DNA from: Amycolatopsis sp. 195334CR
GTDB taxonomy: Bacteria > Actinomycetota > Actinomycetes > Mycobacteriales > Pseudonocardiaceae
NCBI RefSeq assembly: GCF_017309385.1
Contig: NZ_JAFJMJ010000001.1
Span: 3,906,001-3,970,000 of the forward strand
Direction of reading: 5' to 3'
Length of the DNA: 64,000 bases
Under the pieces are notes generated by a model. It did no database searches. It was not told where the DNA came from and was given only the letters and a program-made list of their open reading frames with translations. Within the stretch, counting starts at the first letter, position 1; each line of letters opens with the position of its first letter. Positions 14,720 through 22,711 of this stretch are shown in pieces. The position numbers and the translations under genes are program-made.

Positions 14720-16031
14720 CGGCGACCGCCTTCGTCGTCAGCAGTGGTTCACCGCGTTGCACGCCGTGCGCCACGGCCGCCGCGACGCGCGCGGTGGCCA
14801 CCCGGTGGCCGTCGATGTTGCGCGCCGCCGGGCCGAGTGCCATGCCCGCCGCCGCACCGACCGCGAACACCCGCGGCGCCCGGCAGTAGGCCAGCGACCG
14901 CTCGTCGAGGTCCGGCCAGCCGTTGCGCTCGCCGACGAGCTCCTCCGGCATCAGCTGGTCCCCGATCCACGGCACCGTGCCCAGCGCCAGCGCGATGTGG
15001 TCACCACGCACCACCGAGCCGTCGGCCAGCCGGACCTCACCGGTGCGGACCCCGGTCACCTGCTGCCCGCGGTGCACGACCAGCCTGCCGTCCGCCTCCG
15101 CCCGCTCCAGCCCCGGCCGGAACTCGAACATCACCGACGCCCGCCGGAACATGCCCATCAGCCCGAGCCGGTCCTCCCAGCTCACGCTGTCGAACCGGTT
15201 GCGGCCCTCGGGGCGGAAGAACGACGAGTTCACGTCCGCGCACTGGTACCGCTCGCCGGTCTCCCGGAACACCCAGTGCACCTTGGCGCCCCGGGCGAGC
15301 CCGTTCGAGATCAGGTGCGCGGCCGACAACCCGGCCCCCACCACGATCAGCTCTTCGGTCCCTTCAGGTGCCCGTTCGTCCCAATACCGGACACCCTCCG
15401 GAGTTTCCAGGCCGGACCACCAGCCACCAGGTGCCTGGCGCCGCTCCTCGCCGGTGCACAGCACCACGAACCGCGCCGACACCTCGTGCTCGCCCGCCCG
15501 CACGGTGACCGAGTTCTTGCCCGGCAGCACCGCGTGGACGTTGGCCTGCCAGGTCCGTTCGGTCACCCGGTGGGTCGAGGCGACCTGGCGGCAGTAGGCC
15601 TCGAACACGTCGACCGGGACCACCGACCGGTGCCCGGCCTGCGCCATCCGGACCTCACGGCGTTCCACCGGGGTCAGCCGCGCCCAGTTCAGCCGCGCGA
15701 AGTCGAGCAGTTCGCAGTCGCGGTACCCCTCCGCGCCGGGGTGGTGCTCGTAGGGGGAGCGCAGCACGCGCTGGCCGAGGGTGTCCACCCGGTCGAAGAA
15801 CCGGCCGCACGGGCGGGTCCCGCGATCGAACAGGACGAGGTCGCGCACTCCGTGGTGCCAGAGCGCGGCGGCGACCGCCAGGCCGGCCGGGCCGGCCCCG
15901 ACGATCACCGCGTCGGCGGTGCGAGGGGGCTCGTCGAGCCTCGCCGCACCGCCGAGAGCGGCGGGGAGCGGCCAGTCACGGCCGCGCGGGGAGTCCAGGA
16001 GGTGGGGCTCCGGGACGAAGACGGTCGGCAC
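14712..16031 (-). CDS. FAD/NADPH-dependent monooxygenase-like oxidoreductase
   Basis: A 439-residue two-dinucleotide flavoprotein. ADAVIVGAGPAGLAVAAAL (about residue 39) binds FAD; ELIVVGAGLSAAHLISNGLARG (about residue 228) binds NAD(P)H; a C-terminal FAVGAAAGMALGPAARN closes the FAD site. The layout resembles flavin-containing and lysine/ornithine N-monooxygenase-type proteins. It lies in a run of unrecognised proteins, three bases after the previous stop, and is the only clear enzyme there apart from the AhpD-like protein, suggesting oxidation of a shared, unknown substrate. Confidence 0.82.
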   Translation of the reverse strand: MPTVFVPEPHLLDSPRGRDWPLPAALGGAARLDEPPRTADAVIVGAGPAGLAVAAALWHHGVRDLVLFDRGTRPCGRFFDRVDTLGQRVLRSPYEHHPGAEGYRDCELLDFARLNWARLTPVERREVRMAQAGHRSVVPVDVFEAYCRQVASTHRVTERTWQANVHAVLPGKNSVTVRAGEHEVSARFVVLCTGEERRQAPGGWWSGLETPEGVRYWDERAPEGTEELIVVGAGLSAAHLISNGLARGAKVHWVFRETGERYQCADVNSSFFRPEGRNRFDSVSWEDRLGLMGMFRRASVMFEFRPGLERAEADGRLVVHRGQQVTGVRTGEVRLADGSVVRGDHIALALGTVPWIGDQLMPEELVGERNGWPDLDERSLAYCRAPRVFAVGAAAGMALGPAARNIDGHRVATARVAAAVAHGVQRGEPLLTTKAVAGV

Positions 16032-16034
16032 GAA

Positions 16035-16592
16035 TCACCCGACGATGGTCACGGGCACGATCAGCTCGACCACCTGGCGCTGCGGCATGCCGTTGGTGAT
16101 CAGGCCGTCGAGCGTCTCGGCCGACTTCTCGGCGCTGTCGGTGGCGATCGGGCTGTAGCGGGAGTAGGCGTAGGCGGGGTTCGTGCCGCCGGTCTCCAGC
16201 GTGTACACCTTCAGCACCGCTTCGCCGGGCCGGACCTCACCGTCGTAGAAGGTCACCCGCCGCTGGTCCGGGGTCATGAAGGTCTTCGAGAACTGGCGCG
16301 ACATCAGCATGGTGTCGGCGTCGTTGACGATGGTGGAGTCCTCGTCGGTGGTGACCTGCATGGCCACCCAGGTCTTGTCGGTCAGGTTGGTCTCGGACTT
16401 GATGATCTGCCACCGGCCGGGCTCGGGCAGGTTCACCGTGACCGACACGTCGTGGTCGGTGGTGTCGATCGCGCCGGTGATCATCAGCACCCGGCGGGCC
16501 ACGTCGGCCACGCCCGCCATTTGAATGTCACGCGCGCGCACGCGGCCCGAAACGTCGAGGCCGGGAAATTCCGGGTTTTCCGGTGAATCCAT
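16035..16592 (-). CDS. Hypothetical protein, 185 residues
   Basis: Not recognised. The sequence is beta-strand-rich: DHDVSVTVNLPEPGRWQIIKSETNLTDKTWVAMQVTTDEDS, RRVTFYDGEVRPGEAVLKVYTLETGG and a C-terminal QRQVVELIVPVTIV, with no signal peptide or Cys. The ATG at 16592 is fixed by AGGAG 8 bases upstream and a TTGACA promoter at 16672-16677. The 5' end and leader are noticeably AT-richer than neighbours. It is followed after 3 bases by the FAD monooxygenase, so it probably belongs to the same pathway. Confidence 0.7.
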   Translation of the reverse strand: MDSPENPEFPGLDVSGRVRARDIQMAGVADVARRVLMITGAIDTTDHDVSVTVNLPEPGRWQIIKSETNLTDKTWVAMQVTTDEDSTIVNDADTMLMSRQFSKTFMTPDQRRVTFYDGEVRPGEAVLKVYTLETGGTNPAYAYSRYSPIATDSAEKSAETLDGLITNGMPQRQVVELIVPVTIVG

Positions 16593-16648
16593 TTTATTTA
16601 CTCCTCGCAATTCCCGGCGAAGAACGCCCCATTTGTCAACCGAAACAA

Positions 16649-16677
16649 AGAGTTTCACACGGTCAGGGGGCTGTCAA
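16649..16677 (-). promoter_or_regulatory. Promoter for the 16.6-13.7 kb minus-strand operon
   Basis: On the minus strand TTGACA (16677-16672) is followed after 17 bases by AACTCT (16654-16649). The predicted start of transcription is near 16642, about 50 bases before the ATG of the 185-residue protein. A second TTGACA on the same strand (16639-16634) may be a competing site. The surrounding 120 bases hold no gene. Confidence 0.45.
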
Positions 16678-16783
16678 GGAGTCGGTTATAGGTGTGATTG
16701 GACCTCATGTGGAAATGTGAAATCCTCATCCCGGAACGGCCGCGACTGGTCCATTCGGCCGATGGGCGGCGCGGCGGTTCGGG

Positions 16784-17092
16784 CTAAGCCGCGGCCGGCG
16801 GTGCCTCGGGGGGAGCCTCCGGCAGCCCGGCGTCCTCGGGCGTGCCGATGAACACCACGCCGAACGAGTCGAAGTGGTGCAGCCTGATCTTGACCAGCAG
16901 CTTGGGCCGGACCCGGACGTAGAACTCCTCGGCCCGGTCCTCGTCGTCGATGATCTCGTAGGTGCGGAAGACCGATCCGTCCAGCACCGTGAACAGCGCC
17001 GTGTACAGCGCGTTCTTCTCCGCCTGGTACGCCTCGGCGGCCCAGTGCTCGATCACCCGGATCCCGGACCGCAGTCTCGCGCTCATGGTCAT
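16784..17092 (-). CDS. Hypothetical protein, 102 residues
   Basis: Not recognised. It is a small alpha/beta protein: RLRSGIRVIEHWAAEAYQAEKNALYTALFTVLDGSVFRTYEIIDDEDRAEEFYVRVRPKLLVKIR and FDSFGVVFIGTP, ending in a Pro/Glu/Ala tail. The ATG at 17092 follows GGAGG by 10 bases; a second ATG lies 2 codons later. It is separated by about 190 bases from the operon downstream and 160 from the next gene upstream, so it may have its own promoter, though the composition and orientation match the neighbouring unknown genes. Confidence 0.6.
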   Translation of the reverse strand: MTMSARLRSGIRVIEHWAAEAYQAEKNALYTALFTVLDGSVFRTYEIIDDEDRAEEFYVRVRPKLLVKIRLHHFDSFGVVFIGTPEDAGLPEAPPEAPPAAA

Positions 17093-17254
17093 CTGGCCGG
17101 CCTCCTCCAACGGGCTCCAGCCGATCCTGACAAAGGAGCACAGCGACGCACGCCCCGAAGCCACCCACTCCCGACCCCACCCGCGTGCACCTACCCATGG
17201 TGCTCCACCGGTCACCGGGAGTCTTCTTCGATCTTGCGTGCTTCCGGCACGGCT

Positions 17255-17716
17255 TCAGCACATGCGGACCTCCACCGGCGGGCTGAACCGGGTCCGCTTG
17301 GACCAGCCCTGCTCGGCGCCGATGGAAAGAATGAGGCTGCGGTCCGACGGTGCCCAATAACCGATGCGCTGGAAATAGGTTTCCATCGTGCACAGCTTTT
17401 CGCAGGTGCGTTTCCCGCTGATCAGGTCCCAGCCCCATTGGCGGCCGCTGGCCTCACCGCCGTTGCGCCGGACGAACATGCGCGGATTGCCGATTTCGCG
17501 GTAGTAGGCGTGCCCGGCGACGATCCGCAGCCTGCCGTCGATCAGGTAGCTGTGGTTGTCGTTGTACAGGCTGAGCAGGCCGGCGATCTCGAACTCCACG
17601 CTGCCGCTCTTCGGGCCGGTCAGCGTCCAGCGCAGGCGGAAGTCCTTGATGCCGTCGTCGTCTTCGGCCGCAGCCTGGCTGCCCGTCGCGTTTTCCGGTG
17701 CCGTGCTCGACGACAT
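17255..17716 (-). CDS. Hypothetical protein, 153 residues
   Basis: Not recognised. After a disordered, acidic N-terminus (residues 1-25) it is beta-rich with many aromatics: FRLRWTLTGPKSGSVEFEIAGLLSLYNDNHSYLIDGRLRIVAGHAYYREI, then QWGWDLISGKRTCEKLCTMETYFQRIGYWAP. The ATG has GGGAGG 6 bases upstream. It leads a group of minus-strand unknown genes ending at the IS110 element. The strand-rich, Tyr-rich make-up would suit a ligand-binding or structural protein; there is no evidence beyond that. Confidence 0.65.
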   Translation of the reverse strand: MSSSTAPENATGSQAAAEDDDGIKDFRLRWTLTGPKSGSVEFEIAGLLSLYNDNHSYLIDGRLRIVAGHAYYREIGNPRMFVRRNGGEASGRQWGWDLISGKRTCEKLCTMETYFQRIGYWAPSDRSLILSIGAEQGWSKRTRFSPPVEVRMC

Positions 17717-17831
17717 GTCCGCCTCCCGTCCAAGACCGTGGATGTCCGATTTTTACGGTATTGCCGCTGAACGGAAACGCAATGCGGGCCGGGGGATTTC
17801 ACTCGAAGAGGTAGGACGAATTCTTTTCGCG

Positions 17832-18224
17832 TTACCGATCGGCTAGTGCGATCAGGTACCACCACTGACCACCCTCGCGGAGGAATCTGCTGTTCTCCCG
17901 TAACTCGCCGTCATGCCCGTGCGCCCGGTACCGCGCCACGAATTCCACCGTGCCTTCGGTGTGCAGCAGGCCGCCGCCGGTGCGCCCGAGTATTTCCAGC
18001 GAGGTCCACCGCTGCGCCGGATCGAACTCGATCGAGGCCGGGCGGGTGTCCGGGTGCCAGGTGCGCAGCAGGTAGTCCGCGTCGGCGACGGCGAACGCGC
18101 TGAACCGCGACCGCATCAGCTGCTCGGCGGTGGCCGCGGTGGCTTCGCCGTCGTGCAGGCGGCCGCAGCAACCGGGGTACGGCTCACCCGATCCACACGG
18201 GCAGGGGCGGCTCTTTCGCGACAT
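17832..18224 (-). CDS. YchJ-like (UPF0225) SEC-C motif protein
   Basis: A 130-residue protein with an N-terminal zinc-binding SEC-C motif, RKSRPCPCGSGEPYPGCCG (Cys-x-Cys-x8-Cys-Cys), followed by the NTF2-like YchJ domain: TAEQLMRSRFSAFAVADADYLLRTWHPDTRP and GTVEFVARYRAHG...ENSRFLREGGQWWYL. The ATG at 18224 starts directly before the zinc motif; the longer upstream ORF is low-complexity. The cellular role of this widespread family is not well defined. Confidence 0.9.
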   Translation of the reverse strand: MSRKSRPCPCGSGEPYPGCCGRLHDGEATAATAEQLMRSRFSAFAVADADYLLRTWHPDTRPASIEFDPAQRWTSLEILGRTGGGLLHTEGTVEFVARYRAHGHDGELRENSRFLREGGQWWYLIALADR

Positions 18225-18258
18225 GCGGTGATTGCACCACAGCGCGCTCCCCGGACCA

Positions 18259-19608
18259 TCAGTAGTCCGGGCGGTCCTCCTCCGTCGGGGGCGGGTCGAG
18301 CACGTTGGCCAACGCCCGCCCGGCGTGGGCGTCCCCGGCCTCGGCGCGGTCGGCCAGCTCCTGGAACAGGCGTTTCCGCACCAGCACCCGGGCCAGGTGG
18401 TGGGCCACGCCCGCATGCCCGGCCTCGACCAGCGACCGGAGTTCGTCGTCGCGGCCCTGCTCCTCCAGCGCGTCCAGGTAGTTGATCCACGCGCCGTTGC
18501 CGCCGCCGTTCAGCGCGCGGGCGCGGTAGGTGTCGAGATCCGGCTTCGGCGGCGGTGGTTTGCGCGCGGCTCGGCGAGCCCGGTTGGCGAGTTCGCGCTG
18601 CGCCACTTCGGAGCCGGATTCGGCGTACCGGCGCAGGTCCTCGTCACGCCCCTGCTCGCGGAACAGCTGGACCAGCGCCTGCTCGGCCAGCTCCCCGCCC
18701 TCGTCCGCCAGCCGGCGCAGCGTTCGCTCGTCACCCCGTTCACGGAAGGCGGTGATCCAATAGATCTTGGCCCACGCGTGGCCCGCTTCGGCGTACGGCC
18801 GCAGTTCGTCGGTCAGCCGCAGCCTGCCCAGCACGTCGATCAGCAGGTCCCTGGCCTTGAGGTCCCCGGCGTCGGCGAACTCGCGCAACCCGGCCACGTC
18901 CTTCTGCCTGGCCAGCAGCTCGAGCAGTTCTCGATGGGCGTTCCGGCTGGTGGTGGCGAGGGCGCGCAGCTCGTCGGTGCGGCCGAGGGCGCCCAGCAGC
19001 CGCTCCCGCGTCGAATCACCCCCGGGACCCGCCCAGGTCAGTGCTTCGAGCGCCTTTTCGAGTTCGCCGTTCTTTTCGTAGTGGTACGCCAGGGTGCCGG
19101 CCACACTCGTGTCGCCGGCGCGGGCCAGGCGTTCGACCTCGGCGGGTTCGCCGGCGCGCAGCAGGTGCCGGACGTAGGCGGACCTGCTGGCCCAGTCGCC
19201 CGCTTCGGCGTCCGCGCGCACCTCGTCCAGCCTGCCGAGCCGGATGAGCAGCCAGGGCAGTTCCGTGGCGGCGTGGTACGACCCGGCGGCCGCCCTGGCC
19301 CGCAGTTCGCCGATCGCCTCCTGCGCGACCAGCCGTCGGACGAGGATCTCCTCCGACGGCCGGTGCCCCTGGTCGGCCAGCGCGCGCAGGCCGGTCAGGT
19401 CGTCGTCGAACGAGCGCTGCACGGCCATCCGCCGGATCGCGTAGGCGTTGCCCGCGGCTTCGAGCGCGGGCAGTTCGTTCTCCCAGCCGAGCAGGGCGCC
19501 CAGGTCGTCGTACAGTTCCGCGGCGAAGGTGCTCCCGGCGTACGCGCGGTCCCGCAGTTCCGCGAACGAACCCGAGACGACCAGCTCGCGGACATCGTCA
19601 CTCCCCAT
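18259..19608 (-). CDS. Helical-repeat protein, 449 residues
   Basis: Not matched to a named family. It is built of about a dozen degenerate helix-pair repeats of roughly 33 residues, each with a signature like ELRxxAEAGDxxA (examples: LRALADQGHRPSEEILV, VRADAEAGDWASRSAYV, LREFADAGDLKARDLLI, LRPYAEAGHAWAKIYWI, LRRYAESGSEVAQREL, LRSLVEAGHAGVAHHLA). This resembles SEL1/TPR-like solenoids, so a protein-protein interaction role is likely. There is no signal peptide or membrane segment. It lies 35 bases upstream of, and probably is cotranscribed with, the YchJ-like gene. Confidence 0.75.
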   Translation of the reverse strand: MGSDDVRELVVSGSFAELRDRAYAGSTFAAELYDDLGALLGWENELPALEAAGNAYAIRRMAVQRSFDDDLTGLRALADQGHRPSEEILVRRLVAQEAIGELRARAAAGSYHAATELPWLLIRLGRLDEVRADAEAGDWASRSAYVRHLLRAGEPAEVERLARAGDTSVAGTLAYHYEKNGELEKALEALTWAGPGGDSTRERLLGALGRTDELRALATTSRNAHRELLELLARQKDVAGLREFADAGDLKARDLLIDVLGRLRLTDELRPYAEAGHAWAKIYWITAFRERGDERTLRRLADEGGELAEQALVQLFREQGRDEDLRRYAESGSEVAQRELANRARRAARKPPPPKPDLDTYRARALNGGGNGAWINYLDALEEQGRDDELRSLVEAGHAGVAHHLARVLVRKRLFQELADRAEAGDAHAGRALANVLDPPPTEEDRPDY

Positions 19609-19652
19609 GGTGCGACGGTACGGTGAAGATCAAGCCGACGAGGGGGTTTTCG

Positions 19653-20018
19653 ATGGACAAGCCGGTGTTCGACAGGCGAGCGCAGTACGAGCAGATCGTC
19701 AGCGGGTTGCTGGAGGGGGAGAAGGTGATCGCGGTCTACGACGCCATCGGCGCGGGCACCGGGTTCATCGGCATCACCGACCGGCGGGTGATCGTGCAGG
19801 ACAAGTCGTTCGTCGGCAAGAAGACCGCGCTGGTCTCGCTGCCGTACGCGAAGATCACCAGCGTCGCGGTGGTGTCGAACAAGAGCTGGACCGGCGGCTT
19901 CTTCAGCACCAGCTCGATCGCGGTGACCGCGGGCGCGAGCGTGCACGAGGTCGAGTTCCGCGGCCACGACAAGGCCCACCACGCGCACAACGCGATCCTC
20001 TGGCACATCACCCGCTGA
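19653..20018 (+). CDS. Bacterial PH-domain-like protein
   Basis: A 121-residue protein with the small PH-like barrel seen in YdbS/bPH families: LLEGEKVIAVYDAIGAGTGFIGITDRRVIVQDKSFVGKKTALVSLPYAKITSVAVV, then the C-terminal strand and helix ASVHEVEFRGHDKAHHAHNAIL. The ATG at 19653 is preferred to a GTG at 19623 because GAGGGGG lies 7 bases upstream. Function is unknown; such domains bind lipid or protein partners. It lies 100 bases upstream of the lanthionine-synthetase-like gene on the same strand. Confidence 0.78.
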   Translation: MDKPVFDRRAQYEQIVSGLLEGEKVIAVYDAIGAGTGFIGITDRRVIVQDKSFVGKKTALVSLPYAKITSVAVVSNKSWTGGFFSTSSIAVTAGASVHEVEFRGHDKAHHAHNAILWHITR

Positions 20019-20119
20019 CCCACCGGTGTTATTCGTCAGGTCCGTGTTGGACCGTTCGGCGCCTGGACTGCCCCTTCCCGATGTGCGGGAATTCCGGGGA
20101 GAGGGGGCAGCACGCCGAA

Positions 20120-22444
20120 ATGACAGAAGAAGTGCTCGACCGGCTCGGGGAAATCGCCGCCGGGCGGCGGATCACCGTGCGCGGGAACTGGGCCGGGGTG
20201 CGCGGTCGCGGCACGATTCCCGCGCAGGGCTGGAAGATCCACGTCTCGGCCCGCCCGGTCACCCTCGGCCAGACCCTCGAACTCGCGCTGCCGATCCTGC
20301 TCTCCGCCGACTGCGAGTTCCGCGTGGTGCGCTCGCCGGGCGTGCTGCGCGAGCTGAACGCCGGTGACCCGGCCACCACCGGCCACGCGCTGGTCGTGCA
20401 CGCCGCCGACGAGGTGGCGGTCCGGCTGGCGGCCGACCTGGCCGCCGCGCTGACCGGACTGGCCGCCCCCGAAGTCCCCGGGGCACGGCGGTTCCGGCCG
20501 GACGCGCCGGTGTACTACCGCTTCGGCGCCTTCGCCCCGCAGTTCGATGTGGACGAATACGGCGACCTCCGGCCGGTGGTGCGTGAACCGGACGGCGTGC
20601 CGGACCCCTTCCCCCGCAACGATCCGGTGGCCGAGCCTGGGCGGATCGGCCGCTACCGCGTGGTTTCCGGGCCGTCCGGGAACATCTACCGCGCGCTGGG
20701 CCCGGGTGGTGACGCCGTGGTGCTCAAACGGGCCGCCGCCTTCGTCGGGGAGAACGAGGAGGGCATCGACCTGCGCTGGCAGCTGCGCAACGAACGCCGG
20801 GTGCTCCAGGCGCTGGCCGGGGTCGACGGCGTGCCGAAGCTGCTCGACCACTTCCGCATCGACGAGAACGAGTACCTGGTCACCAGCGACGCCGGTGCGA
20901 AGAGCCTCGCCGAAACCGGCCGGGTCCGGCGCATCGGGCCGCTGGCCGCGCAACTGGTCGCCGTGCTCGACGCGGTGCACGAACGCGGGGTGGTGGTCCG
21001 CGACCTGTCCCCGAAGAACATCGTGCTGGCCGAACGCGGCTGCACGCTGGTCGACTTCGGCACCAGCCGGTACGACGGCTACCAGCTGCCCGGCTGGACC
21101 CCCGGCTACAGCGTGCCGGACCAGCACAGCGATCGCGCGGCGGTGCCGGAGGACGACTACTTCTCCCTCGGCGCCACGCTGTTCTTCGCCGCCACCGGAC
21201 TGGAACCGGTGACCGCCGACCCGGACCCGCTGCGGAACCTCGACCGCACGCTGCTGGCGTACCGGCGGGTGGAGTCCGGCGGCCTGGTGCCGCGGTTGCT
21301 CAGCCTCGACCCGGCCGAGCGCGTGGCCGCGGTGAAGGACGTCCGCGCCGGGCGACGCCGTCGCGCGAGCCCGCTCCAGGCCGCCGAGCCGGAGATCACC
21401 GGCGACCTGCTGGAGTCGGCGATCGAGAGCACGGTGGCCGCCTGCGTGCGCCACGCCGTACGCGCGCTGGAGGACGAGCCGCTCGCCACGAACGTCTACC
21501 GCGGGGCCGCCGGGCTCGGCATGGAGTTGCTGCACCACACCGCCGGCGTGCCGGTCGCGCGGGAGCTCGCGCGCCGGATCACCGAGCACCCGCCCCCGGT
21601 CCCCCCGCCGAACGGCCTGTTCTCCGGGCGCACCGGCACCGCGTTGTTCCTGGCCACCGCCGGGCTGCCGGGGCCGGCGCTCGAACTGGACGGCCACGAG
21701 CCCGCGGACTACGTGCACGGCGTGGCCGGGATCGGCATCGGTCACCTGCTGCTGCAGTCGGTCGCCGAGCGGTCGGAGAACTTCACCGTCGCCGACGAAT
21801 GCGCGCGCCGCGCCTTGACCGATACCGGTACCGAGCGTGGTTTCGCCCGCGGCCAGGCCGGGATCGCCGCCTTCCTGCTCGCGCACCACCGCGCCACCGG
21901 CGATCCGGCCACCGGCGCCGCGGCGGTCCGGTTGTTCGAGCGGCTGCGGGCCGAGGTGGCCGAGCGGACGCGGGTGCTGCGCCGCCGGACCGCGCCCGCG
22001 AGCGGGGCGGACTGGTGGCAGGGCGTGGCCGGACTGGTCCCGCCGCTGCTGGCCGCCGCGCGGGCCTACGGCGAGGACCGCTACCTCGAACTGGCCAAGG
22101 AGGGGGCGCGGGCCTGCCTGACCGCGGCACCGCGCGTGCCCTCGGTTTCGCAGGTCCACGGGCTGGCCGGGATCGGCGAGACGCTTGCCGACGTCGCGCT
22201 GGCCACCGGGGACGAGGAGTTCTGGGCCGGGGCCACCCGGATCGCCGAGCTGATCCTGCTGCGCTCCGGCGGGCGCTACGAGAAGCCGGTTCTCCCAGGT
22301 GGGGCGGGATGGGGCGACGGCGCCGCCGGCGTGCTCAGCTTCCTGCGCAGACTTCACGGGCGGGCGGGGGCCCGGCCGTGGAGCCCGGAGTGGTCGCCGC
22401 CCCCGCGATCACTCCGGGTCACCCCGAATCGCGATAGCGTGTGA
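20120..22444 (+). CDS. Class III/IV lanthionine-synthetase-like protein (kinase-cyclase)
   Basis: A 774-residue protein with the LanKC/LanL layout. Residues 1-180 resemble the lyase-like domain (WAGVRGRGTIPAQGWKIHVSA, PDAPVYYRFGAF). Residues about 190-420 form a Ser/Thr kinase with intact VLK, VVRDLSPKNIVL and LVDFGTS. Residues about 450-770 form the alpha-toroid cyclase with GFARGQAGIAAFLL, WWQGVAGLVPP, VHGLAGIGETL and GDGAAGVLSFL. The class IV zinc ligands are absent: the expected CHG is VHG. No LanA-like precursor was seen within several kb. It may act on a distant precursor or be a signalling kinase. Confidence 0.82.
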   Translation: MTEEVLDRLGEIAAGRRITVRGNWAGVRGRGTIPAQGWKIHVSARPVTLGQTLELALPILLSADCEFRVVRSPGVLRELNAGDPATTGHALVVHAADEVAVRLAADLAAALTGLAAPEVPGARRFRPDAPVYYRFGAFAPQFDVDEYGDLRPVVREPDGVPDPFPRNDPVAEPGRIGRYRVVSGPSGNIYRALGPGGDAVVLKRAAAFVGENEEGIDLRWQLRNERRVLQALAGVDGVPKLLDHFRIDENEYLVTSDAGAKSLAETGRVRRIGPLAAQLVAVLDAVHERGVVVRDLSPKNIVLAERGCTLVDFGTSRYDGYQLPGWTPGYSVPDQHSDRAAVPEDDYFSLGATLFFAATGLEPVTADPDPLRNLDRTLLAYRRVESGGLVPRLLSLDPAERVAAVKDVRAGRRRRASPLQAAEPEITGDLLESAIESTVAACVRHAVRALEDEPLATNVYRGAAGLGMELLHHTAGVPVARELARRITEHPPPVPPPNGLFSGRTGTALFLATAGLPGPALELDGHEPADYVHGVAGIGIGHLLLQSVAERSENFTVADECARRALTDTGTERGFARGQAGIAAFLLAHHRATGDPATGAAAVRLFERLRAEVAERTRVLRRRTAPASGADWWQGVAGLVPPLLAAARAYGEDRYLELAKEGARACLTAAPRVPSVSQVHGLAGIGETLADVALATGDEEFWAGATRIAELILLRSGGRYEKPVLPGGAGWGDGAAGVLSFLRRLHGRAGARPWSPEWSPPPRSLRVTPNRDSV

Positions 22445-22516
22445 GTCGAGCCGGGCTGAGGAATTTCTCGACGCCGGGATGGGCACAATGTCCGGTAGCG
22501 AAGACTGGAGGCGCCG

Positions 22517-22711
22517 ATGAAGATCACGATCGACCGGGACCGCTGCTGTGGTGCGGGCCAGTGCGTGCTCGCCGCACCGGACGTGTTCGACCAGGACGAC
22601 GAAGAGGGCCTGGTCGTGGTGCTGGAGGAGTCGCCGGCGCCCGAGCACCACCAGGCGGTCCGCGAGGCGGCGTCGGTCTGCCCGACCGCCACGATCGAAG
22701 TCACCGAGTGA
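22517..22711 (+). CDS. Small [3Fe-4S]-type ferredoxin
   Basis: A 64-residue ferredoxin. The ligands CCGAGQC (residues 10-16) and VCPTATIEV (Cys near 56) give the three-to-four Cys pattern of P450-partner ferredoxins (CxGxGxC...CP). Acidic residues between them suit docking to redox partners. GGAGG lies shortly before the ATG. The stop overlaps the reductase start (GTGA), so electrons pass from NAD(P)H through the next gene's product to this protein. No cytochrome P450 gene is in the window. Confidence 0.9.
   Translation: MKITIDRDRCCGAGQCVLAAPDVFDQDDEEGLVVVLEESPAPEHHQAVREAASVCPTATIEVTE

Noticed and set aside
19448..20119. Upstream extension of the lanthionine-synthetase-like frame
   Set aside because: It overlaps two better supported genes in other frames and has no family match before the ATG at 20120.
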